NCBI GenBank assembly: GCA_002455605.1
Contig: DKLE01000195.1
Coordinates: forward strand, 1-6,813
From: Firmicutes bacterium UBA6648
Lineage (GTDB): Bacteria > Bacillota > Clostridia > Peptostreptococcales > Anaerovoracaceae
Direction: 5' to 3'
Length of the DNA stretch: 6,813 nucleotides
Below the pieces are notes generated by a model. It did not search any database. It had not been told where the DNA came from and saw only the letters and a list, made by a program, of their open reading frames with translations. The number at the start of each line of letters is the position of its first letter. Within the stretch, counting starts at the first letter, position 1. A program made the position numbers and the translations under genes. Of the stretch, positions 1 through 5,731 are shown in pieces.

Positions 1-48
1 CTTAAAAAAATTTTAAGACAGGGAAAAAGAATTCACAGAAAAAAATAG
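1..48 (+). CDS. Possible 3' end of an upstream gene (identity unclear)
   Basis: Frame 1 is open from the window edge to a TAG at 46-48 and encodes a short, very basic tail (LKKILRQGKRIHRKK). Frame 2 has a stop at 14-16 and frame 3 at 3-5, so frame 1 is the only frame that could carry a coding region in from the left and run on for more than a few codons. In many Bacillota a small DUF370/RemB gene, or recF, lies just before gyrB. RemB proteins often end in a Leu-Lys-Lys-containing tail, which fits loosely. Fifteen residues are too few to identify a family, and the frame could be open by chance. Treat this as a guess about a truncated gene, not an identification. Confidence 0.25.
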   Translation, partial: LKKILRQGKRIHRKK

Positions 49-77
49 GACTGGATATTTACCCATGTCTATAGAAC

Positions 78-85
78 AGGAGAAG
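78..85 (+). promoter_or_regulatory. Ribosome binding site fixing the TTG start of gyrB
   Basis: AGGAGAAG lies 5 bases before the TTG at 91; its AGGAG core ends at 82, eight bases before the start. No in-frame ATG occurs near the expected N-terminus: the first is Met30, inside the conserved RPGMYIG motif. The ribosome site and the family N-terminus therefore both support the TTG as the true start. Confidence 0.8.
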
Positions 86-90
86 TTAAA

Positions 91-2010
91 TTGAGTACAG
101 AAGTAAAGAATCAACAGTATGATGCTGCCCAGATACAAGTTCTGGAAGGTCTTGAAGCTGTCAGAAAAAGACCGGGAATGTATATAGGCAGTACTGGTCC
201 CAGAGGGCTTCATCACTTGGTTTACGAAGTAGTAGACAACAGTGTGGATGAGGCTTTAGCAGGTTTCTGCACAAGTATCAATATTACGATTAACGCAGAT
301 AACTCCATTACTGTAGAAGATGATGGAAGAGGTATGCCGGTAGATACGCACCCTAAGCTTGGTATTCCTGCAGTTGAAGTTATTCATACCGTACTTCATG
401 CCGGCGGTAAGTTTGGAGGAGGAGGATATAAAGTATCCGGAGGTCTTCACGGTGTAGGTGCTTCTGTAGTTAATGCTCTTTCTACTGAAATGGAAGTAGA
501 AATAAAAAGAAACGGAAAGATCTACAAACAAACCTACAGCAGAGGAAAGACTACCATGCCTCTTACTGTTATAGGTGAATCAAGACATACCGGATCCAGA
601 TCAACCTTTTGGCCTGATCCTGAAATATTTGAAGAAGTTAATTTTGATTATGCCACGCTGGAGCATAGACTTAGGGAAATGGCCTTTTTAAATAAAGGAA
701 TTAGGATTTCACTTAAGGATGAAAGAGAAGATCAGAAAAAGGAACTAGTCTTTCATTATGAAGGCGGTATAAAAGAATTTGTAATACATCAGAACAAAAA
801 TAAGGAACCGATCCATGATGAGGTAATTTATTTTGAATTAATAAGAGATAATCTTGAAGTGGAAGTGGCTATGCAGTATACGGATCGATACAATGAGCTG
901 ATCCTTTCTTATGCAAATAACATTAACACCACTGAAGGCGGTACTCATATGGTGGGCTTTAAATCAGCGCTTACCAGAGTTATCAATGATTATGCAAGAA
1001 AAAATAAGCTGGTAAAAGAAAATGATGAGTCTCTGTCTGGTGAAGATGTGAGAGAAGGATTAACAGCTATTATTTCTGTAAAGCTTACTGAACCGCAATT
1101 TGAAGGACAGACGAAAACTAAGCTTGGAAACAGCGAAATGAGGGGCTTTGTTGAGACTTCCACAAATGAAAATTTAACAGCATTCTTGGAAGAACACCCA
1201 AATGAAGCACGGATCATTATTGACAAATGCCTCCGTGCGGCCCGTGCAAGAGAGGCAGCCAGAAAAGCAAGAGATTTGACCAGAAGAAAAGGGGTTTTGG
1301 ACGGCATTTCACTTCCGGGAAAGCTTGCTGACTGTTCTGAAAAAGATCCGGCTTTATCAGAAATATTTTTAGTCGAAGGAGACTCTGCGGGAGGCAGTGC
1401 AAAACAGGGAAGAGACAGGAAAAGGCAAGCAGTTCTTCCTCTCCGAGGTAAGATCTTAAACGTTGAAAAAGCCAGATTGGACAAGATCTTAAACTCCGAA
1501 GAAATTAAAAATATGATTACAGCATTTGGCTGCGGAATCGGTCAGGATTTTAATATTGAAAAATTGAGATATCATAAAATCATCATTATGACTGATGCCG
1601 ACGTTGACGGCGCACATATCCGAACGCTGCTGTTAACGTTCTTTTATAGATATATGACTCCGCTTATTGAAGGCGGATATGTATATGCGGCTCAACCGCC
1701 ACTTTTCCAGACGAAAAAAGCGAAAGAAATATATTACACCTATAGTGAGAGAGAGCAGGAAAAGCTTATGGCAGGTTTAGCGGACAAACCTGGAAAAGCG
1801 GATATTCAAAGATATAAGGGTCTTGGAGAAATGGACTTTAATCAGCTCTGGGAGACAACAATGGATTATAACCACAGAACTTTAATTCAAATAACCCTTG
1901 AAGATTCTGCGGCTGCAGATGAAATATTTACAACGCTTATGGGTGATAAGGTTCCGCCGAGAAGAAAATTCATTGAAGAAAATGCAAAATATGCAACTTT
2001 AGATATTTAA
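91..2010 (+). CDS. gyrB: DNA gyrase subunit B
   Basis: ATPase subunit of DNA gyrase, the A2B2 type IIA topoisomerase that introduces negative supercoils in the cytoplasm. The GHKL ATPase domain (about 1-220) has the N-box EVVDNSVDEA with catalytic Glu46 and Mg-binding Asn50, DDGRGMP at 77-83 and the ATP-lid GGLHGVG at 117-123. Arg140 aligns with the aminocoumarin-contact Arg136 of E. coli. The transducer domain (about 221-390) carries the QTK loop, with Gln340 and the gamma-phosphate lysine Lys342. The TOPRIM domain follows, with EGDSAGG (Glu429) and DADVD (Asp502, Asp504, Asp506), then the C-terminal QRYKGLGEM and the PPRRKFIEENA tail. At 639 aa it matches Gram-positive GyrB and lacks the roughly 170-aa insert of E. 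coli GyrB. Arg452 replaces the E. coli Lys447, which is usual in Gram-positives. A ParE assignment is less likely, because the next gene is clearly gyrA. Starts with TTG. Confidence 0.98.
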   Translation: MSTEVKNQQYDAAQIQVLEGLEAVRKRPGMYIGSTGPRGLHHLVYEVVDNSVDEALAGFCTSINITINADNSITVEDDGRGMPVDTHPKLGIPAVEVIHTVLHAGGKFGGGGYKVSGGLHGVGASVVNALSTEMEVEIKRNGKIYKQTYSRGKTTMPLTVIGESRHTGSRSTFWPDPEIFEEVNFDYATLEHRLREMAFLNKGIRISLKDEREDQKKELVFHYEGGIKEFVIHQNKNKEPIHDEVIYFELIRDNLEVEVAMQYTDRYNELILSYANNINTTEGGTHMVGFKSALTRVINDYARKNKLVKENDESLSGEDVREGLTAIISVKLTEPQFEGQTKTKLGNSEMRGFVETSTNENLTAFLEEHPNEARIIIDKCLRAARAREAARKARDLTRRKGVLDGISLPGKLADCSEKDPALSEIFLVEGDSAGGSAKQGRDRKRQAVLPLRGKILNVEKARLDKILNSEEIKNMITAFGCGIGQDFNIEKLRYHKIIIMTDADVDGAHIRTLLLTFFYRYMTPLIEGGYVYAAQPPLFQTKKAKEIYYTYSEREQEKLMAGLADKPGKADIQRYKGLGEMDFNQLWETTMDYNHRTLIQITLEDSAAADEIFTTLMGDKVPPRRKFIEENAKYATLDI

Positions 2011-2013
2011 GAT

Positions 2014-2022
2014 AGGAGGAGG
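2014..2022 (+). promoter_or_regulatory. Tandem Shine-Dalgarno site before gyrA (two candidate starts)
   Basis: AGGAGGAGG contains two overlapping AGGAGG hexamers, at 2014-2019 and 2017-2022. Two in-frame ATG codons follow, at 2025 and 2031. The first hexamer is 5 bases from ATG 2025 and the second is 8 bases from ATG 2031. The optimal spacing slightly favours 2031 (protein starting MNLLEDSK), but 2025 is also usable. The difference is only two residues (Met-Thr). Confidence 0.7.
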
Positions 2023-2024
2023 AC

Positions 2025-4529
2025 ATGACGATGAATTTATTAGAAGATTCAAAGCTGATACAGCATGAGATTCATGATGAAATGAAAAACTCCTATATAG
2101 ATTATTCCATGAGCGTTATTGCAGGAAGAGCGCTTCCTGATGTTCGTGACGGTCTTAAGCCTGTACACAGAAGAATACTTTATGGAATGAGTGAGCTGGG
2201 AGTTACTCCGGATAAGCCACATAAAAAGTCGGCACGTATTGTCGGAGAAGTAATGGGTAAATATCACCCTCATGGTGATAGTTCGATTTATGATGCTATG
2301 GTAAGAATGGCACAGGATTTTTCCACCAGATATTTACTGGTGGACGGCCACGGAAACTTTGGTTCCGTAGACGGTGACGGCGCTGCAGCCATGCGTTATA
2401 CAGAGGCCAGAATGACTCCGTTTGCATTGCAGATGCTTCGGGATATTGAAAAAGAAACGGTTGATTTCATGCCGAACTTTGATGAGGAGGAGCAGGAACC
2501 GAAGGTTCTTCCTTCCAGATTCCCCAACCTGCTTGTCAATGGATCCAATGGTATTGCAGTAGGTATGGCTACATCCATACCGCCTCACAATTTGGCAGAA
2601 GTTATTGATGCTGCTGTATATATGATCGATAATGAAGATACAGATATTGAAGATTTGATCAAGATAGTTAAAGGCCCCGATTTTCCTACGGGTGCTACTA
2701 TCATGGGAAAAAACAGCGCAAAAGAGGCTTACAGAACGGGACAGGGAAAGGTTCTTGTTCGTGCTACAACTGAATTTGAGGAAACCAATAAAGGAAAACA
2801 GCAAATCATTGTAACGGAAATTCCTTATCAGGTAAATAAGGCAAGATTAATTGAGAAAATCGCCGATCTTGTTAAAGAAAAAAGACTGGACGGAATTTCG
2901 GATATCCGTGACGAGTCCAATAGACAGGGTATGAGAATTGTCATAGAACTTAAGAGAGATGCCAATCCTCAGATTACCTTAAACAGACTTTTTAAGCATA
3001 CTCAGCTTCAGGAAAGCTATAGTATGATTATGATAGCTCTGGTAGATGGACAACCTAAAACCTTAAATCTATACGAAATTTTAGATGAGTATTTAAAGCA
3101 TCAAAAGGATGTTGTCACCAGAAGAACTATTTTTGATAAGAAAAAAGCAGAAGCCAGAGCACATATTTTAGAAGGTTTAAGAATAGCTCTCGACAATATT
3201 GATGAAATTATAAAGATCATAAGATCAAGCTATAATGATGCAAAAGATAAATTAATTGAACGTTTTGGTCTTTCTGAAATTCAGGCTCAGGCAATTCTTG
3301 ATATGAGACTTGCCAGACTGCAGGGTTTGGAAAGAGAAAAGATCGAAAATGAGTATGAAGAGTTAATGAAGAAGATTGAGTATTACAACCAACTGTTAGC
3401 AGATGAAAAAATGTTAATGGGAGTTGTAAAAGATGAGCTTCTTGAGATCAAAGATAAATGGAAGGATGAAAGAAGAACAAAAATCATTGCGGATGTTTCT
3501 GAGCTGGATGAAGAAGATTTAATTGAGGAAGAAAATGTAGCCATTACATTGACTCATTTGGGATATATAAAGCGTGTTTCCGTTGATAACTATAAAACTC
3601 AGAAGAGAGGCGGTAAGGGAATCACCGGATTGACTACCAGAGAAAATGATTTTGTAAAGGATATGATCATGACTTCCACTCATGATACTTTAATGTTCTT
3701 TACTAATACTGGAAAGGCCCATAAGCTAAAGGCTTATGAGATACCTGAAGCGGGAAGAACTGCCAAGGGAATGCCTGCAGTAAACTTCTTGAATCTGATG
3801 CAGAGAGAAAGAATTACAGCAGTTATTCCTATCAAGGAATTTGCTGAGGACAAGTTCTTAATTGCTGTCACTAAGCATGGTACAATTAAGAAAACCCCGC
3901 TTTCTCAATTTGATACCAATAGAAAAACCGGTCTTATTGCCATTAACCTGAAGGCTGGCGATGAACTGATTGGAATAAATCAGACAACAGGTAGAAATAA
4001 TGTCATTATCGTGACGAAGCAGGGAAAATGCATCTGCTTCTCCGAAGAGGATGTCAGAAGTATGGGAAGAATTGCCGGTGGTGTAAGAGCTATCAAGCTG
4101 GAACCAGAAGATGAAGTAGTTTCAATGGAATTGGTAGAAAACAATGAAGAGCTTCTTGTGGTTACTAAAAATGGCTATGGTAAGAGAACTCCTGTAGAGG
4201 ACTATAAAGTCCAGGTAAGAGGAGGCAAAGGACTTCTTACTTATGATAAAGCTAAGTTTAAGAAGACTGGTGAACTGATTGGTGCCATGGTAGTTAACGA
4301 AGATGATGAAATCATGCTTATTAATTCCGATGGTATCATAATCAGAATCAGGGCCGGAGAAGTTTCCAGATTGGGAAGAGCAACTCAAGGTGTTAAAATC
4401 ATGAGAGTAGATGATGATGCAAATATCATCGCTATGGCAAAAGTAATTAAAGAGGATGATGTAGAGGAAAAAATAGACGGCGAAACGGAAGCCGGTTCAT
4501 CATCACAGATTGAAATAAAAACAGAATAA
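2025..4529 (+). CDS. gyrA: DNA gyrase subunit A
   Basis: DNA breakage-reunion and wrapping subunit of gyrase, working with the GyrB encoded 14 bp upstream. The winged-helix region contains the catalytic Tyr125 in AAAMRYTEARM (E. coli Tyr122). The quinolone-determining region reads HPHGDSSIYD, so Ser86 and Asp90 (E. coli Ser83 and Asp87) are in the susceptible state. The tower and coiled-coil domains (about 160-500) include the IQAQAILDMRLARLQGLE segment. The C-terminal beta-pinwheel (about 505-810) begins with a canonical GyrA box, QKRGGKG at 526-532, which separates gyrase from ParC/topoisomerase IV. A second box-like QVRGGKG lies at 730-736. The protein ends in an acidic, Ser/Glu-rich tail of about 25 residues. 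Its 834 aa is in the normal range (E. coli 875). Start could be 2025 or 2031. Confidence 0.98.
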   Translation: MTMNLLEDSKLIQHEIHDEMKNSYIDYSMSVIAGRALPDVRDGLKPVHRRILYGMSELGVTPDKPHKKSARIVGEVMGKYHPHGDSSIYDAMVRMAQDFSTRYLLVDGHGNFGSVDGDGAAAMRYTEARMTPFALQMLRDIEKETVDFMPNFDEEEQEPKVLPSRFPNLLVNGSNGIAVGMATSIPPHNLAEVIDAAVYMIDNEDTDIEDLIKIVKGPDFPTGATIMGKNSAKEAYRTGQGKVLVRATTEFEETNKGKQQIIVTEIPYQVNKARLIEKIADLVKEKRLDGISDIRDESNRQGMRIVIELKRDANPQITLNRLFKHTQLQESYSMIMIALVDGQPKTLNLYEILDEYLKHQKDVVTRRTIFDKKKAEARAHILEGLRIALDNIDEIIKIIRSSYNDAKDKLIERFGLSEIQAQAILDMRLARLQGLEREKIENEYEELMKKIEYYNQLLADEKMLMGVVKDELLEIKDKWKDERRTKIIADVSELDEEDLIEEENVAITLTHLGYIKRVSVDNYKTQKRGGKGITGLTTRENDFVKDMIMTSTHDTLMFFTNTGKAHKLKAYEIPEAGRTAKGMPAVNFLNLMQRERITAVIPIKEFAEDKFLIAVTKHGTIKKTPLSQFDTNRKTGLIAINLKAGDELIGINQTTGRNNVIIVTKQGKCICFSEEDVRSMGRIAGGVRAIKLEPEDEVVSMELVENNEELLVVTKNGYGKRTPVEDYKVQVRGGKGLLTYDKAKFKKTGELIGAMVVNEDDEIMLINSDGIIIRIRAGEVSRLGRATQGVKIMRVDDDANIIAMAKVIKEDDVEEKIDGETEAGSSSQIEIKTE

Positions 4530-4538
4530 TGGTAGAAT
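4510..4538 (+). promoter_or_regulatory. Predicted sigma-A-type promoter for the anti-sigma/sigma/trpS unit
   Basis: TTGAAA at 4510-4515 matches 5 of 6 bases of the TTGACA -35 box, and TAGAAT at 4533-4538 matches 5 of 6 bases of the TATAAT -10 box. The spacer is exactly 17 bases. The -35 box lies inside the last codons of gyrA and the -10 box just after its stop. Transcription would start near 4544-4546, at the left arm of the inverted repeat, giving a leader of about 50 bases. In AT-rich DNA such matches can arise by chance, but the near-consensus boxes, ideal spacing and position before a new gene group make this credible. Confidence 0.5.
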
Positions 4539-4542
4539 AAGG

Positions 4543-4565
4543 GGAATCGTCATATTGACGATTCC
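4543..4565 (+). repeat. Perfect 10-bp inverted repeat with TAT loop between gyrA and rsbW
   Basis: The arms GGAATCGTCA (4543-4552) and TGACGATTCC (4556-4565) are exact reverse complements around a 3-base TAT centre; a G-T pair can extend the stem by one. No run of T follows (the next bases are TAATTCC), so it is not a classical intrinsic terminator for gyrA. It begins where the predicted promoter would start transcription. It could therefore be a repressor operator, a 5'-end hairpin protecting the mRNA, a weak or factor-assisted terminator, or part of a small dispersed repeat. The sequence alone does not decide. Confidence 0.8.
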
Positions 4566-4577
4566 TAATTCCTAATT
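4564..4577 (+). repeat. Tandem direct repeat, CCTAATT x2
   Basis: Two perfect adjacent copies of CCTAATT, at 4564-4570 and 4571-4577. The first overlaps the last two bases of the right arm of the inverted repeat. The second runs straight into the AAGGAG ribosome site of the next gene. A stem followed by short tandem CCTAATT units resembles small intergenic repeats rather than a protein-coding remnant. With only two units, it could also be chance or replication slippage. Confidence 0.6.
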
Positions 4578-4595
4578 AAGGAGAAATTAAAAAAG

Positions 4596-4997
4596 ATGGC
4601 AGATTGTATAAAATTTACAGTTACAGGTAAACCCGAATATATTAAAGTTGTCAGAATGGGGATCGCTGCGCTTGCCAGCAATGCCGGTTTTGACGTAGAA
4701 GCTGTGGATGACATAAAGCTTGCTGTTGACGAAGCCTGCAAGGCGATTACATGTCATGGGTTCAATGCTTGGACAAACATGTATGAAGTGTCTTGTGAAC
4801 TTCATGAAGATAAAATGGTTATTTTCGTTACCGATATCGGCGATGGAAGAGATCTGGAAAAAGAATACAGGCCATGTAAGAATTGTCCTCAGGACGGTAA
4901 TTTGGCAATGATTCTTATAAAAACACTTATGGATGAAGTAGAAATTAAACCTGTATCTGATAAACAAAAAAGTATAGTAATGGTGAAGAGTAAATGA
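4596..4997 (+). CDS. rsbW: RsbW/SpoIIAB-type anti-sigma factor with degenerate ATPase motifs
   Basis: Small (133 aa) cytoplasmic GHKL-fold protein predicted to bind and hold the sigma factor encoded next. The N-terminus (IKFTVTGKPEYIKVVRMGI) and the helix DIKLAVDEAC are typical of RsbW. Glu46 of the N-box is present, but the Mg-binding Asn expected at position 50 is Ala. DIGDG at 80-84 keeps the DxGxG motif. The lid, normally GLGLFLI, reads NLAMILI at 102-108, so both glycines are lost; LMDEVEI then matches the family end. Kinase activity, which RsbW uses to phosphorylate RsbV, is therefore doubtful. Six cysteines occur (4, 48, 53, 67, 94, 97), including C94-x-x-C97 in the lid and C53-H54. 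An AAGGAG site lies at 4578-4583, 12 bases before the ATG, which is rather far. The stop overlaps the sigma start (ATGA), indicating translational coupling. No anti-anti-sigma gene adjoins it. Confidence 0.88.
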   Translation: MADCIKFTVTGKPEYIKVVRMGIAALASNAGFDVEAVDDIKLAVDEACKAITCHGFNAWTNMYEVSCELHEDKMVIFVTDIGDGRDLEKEYRPCKNCPQDGNLAMILIKTLMDEVEIKPVSDKQKSIVMVKSK

Positions 4998-5716
4998 TGA
5001 ACCAAGAAGTATTCTTGCAATACAGACAAAGCAAAAGTGTGGATATAAGAAATCAAATAGTAGAAGCTTATCTGTATATAGTAGAAATTCTAATAAGAAA
5101 ATATTTAAATAAAGGTGTAGATTATGATGATCTTTATCAAGTAGGTGCATTGGCTCTTGTTTCTGCTGTGGATAGATTTGATCCGGAAAGAGGTTTTGAG
5201 TTTTCCAGTTTTGCAACACCTACTATTTTGGGTGAAATAAAAAAACATTTCAGAGATAAAGAATGGAGTGTGAAGGTCCCTCGGAGAACAAAGGAAATAA
5301 GCCTTAAAATTCCGGCGGCAAAGGACGGGCTTACTGAAAAATTGGGAAGAACGCCTACGGTAGATGAGCTGGCAAAGCATTTAAATTTATCTAATGAAGA
5401 GATAATTGAGGCGATGGAGAGCGGAAAGGCTTTTGCAACTTATTCTTTAAGCCAAACGGCGGATTCGGATGATATTATTACCTATGACAAATATGCATCT
5501 ATTGAGGAAAAGGGTTATAGCAGCATAGAAGATTTTGAATTGATTAAAACTGTATTTAAAACTCTGAACGATAAAGAAAAAAAGATCTTTAAGCTCCGGT
5601 ACTTACAAAATAAAACTCAGGCAGAGATAGCAGATGCTTTGGATGTATCCCAGATGACTATATCAAGAGCAGAAAAAAACATAAGAAAAAAGTTTCACGA
5701 GGAATTGAATCGTTAA
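4994..5716 (+). CDS. sigB: Sigma factor of the SigB/SigF/SigG family
   Basis: Alternative sigma-70-family factor, 240 aa, that directs RNA polymerase to a stress, stationary-phase or sporulation regulon. Region 2 (about 22-95) includes DLYQVGALALVSAVDRFDP and the promoter-melting/-10 recognition stretch FATPTILGEIKKHFRDKEW followed by VPRR. Region 3 (about 98-145) includes LGRTPTVDELAKHL. Region 4 (about 188-238) has the -35-binding helix-turn-helix KTQAEIADALDVSQMTISRAEK. There is no long N-terminal region 1.1, as in the SigB/F/G group. The gene overlaps the anti-sigma stop by 4 bases (ATGA) and has only a weak ribosome site, so coupling is likely; ATG 4997 is an alternative start. SigB is preferred over SigF because, from memory, sigB follows gyrA in C. 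difficile and no spoIIAA lies upstream. Sequence alone does not exclude a SigF-like role. Confidence 0.9.
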   Translation: MMNQEVFLQYRQSKSVDIRNQIVEAYLYIVEILIRKYLNKGVDYDDLYQVGALALVSAVDRFDPERGFEFSSFATPTILGEIKKHFRDKEWSVKVPRRTKEISLKIPAAKDGLTEKLGRTPTVDELAKHLNLSNEEIIEAMESGKAFATYSLSQTADSDDIITYDKYASIEEKGYSSIEDFELIKTVFKTLNDKEKKIFKLRYLQNKTQAEIADALDVSQMTISRAEKNIRKKFHEELNR

Positions 5717-5731
5717 ACGGAGGAAGAATAA

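Noticed and set aside
1..17. 7-bp inverted repeat CTTAAAA / TTTTAAG at the window edge
   Set aside because: Composed almost only of A and T in an A-rich stretch with a 3-base spacer; too weak to call an operator or terminator.
32..59. Possible gyrB promoter, TTCACA at 32-37 with GATATT at 54-59 (16-base spacer)
   Set aside because: The -10 box matches only 4 of 6 bases and the region is very AT-rich, so chance matches are expected; gyrB may be transcribed from further upstream.
65..94. Nine-codon open frame (ATG 65 to TGA 92-94) overlapping the gyrB TTG start, a possible leader peptide
   Set aside because: No Shine-Dalgarno precedes it, the peptide has no attenuator-like codon run, and the short ORF contains the gyrB ribosome site by chance of position.
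990..1484. 164-codon reverse-strand open frame inside gyrB
   Set aside because: Entirely opposite the conserved gyrase transducer and TOPRIM coding region, with no recognisable domain or ribosome site.
4542..4547. GGGAAT as a SigB-type -10 box for autoregulation of the sigma operon
   Set aside because: It fits the GGGWAW pattern, but no GTTT-type -35 box lies 12-15 bases upstream, and the G run is part of the inverted repeat.
4543..4565. Intrinsic terminator for gyrA
   Set aside because: The stem is perfect but no U-tract follows; the bases after it are TAATTCCTAATT. Listed as an inverted repeat instead.
4587..5219. 210-codon reverse-strand open frame opposite the anti-sigma and sigma genes
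   Set aside because: Its translation is low-complexity and rich in Phe, His, Tyr and Leu, typical of the antisense of an AT-rich gene; the forward genes have clear family motifs.
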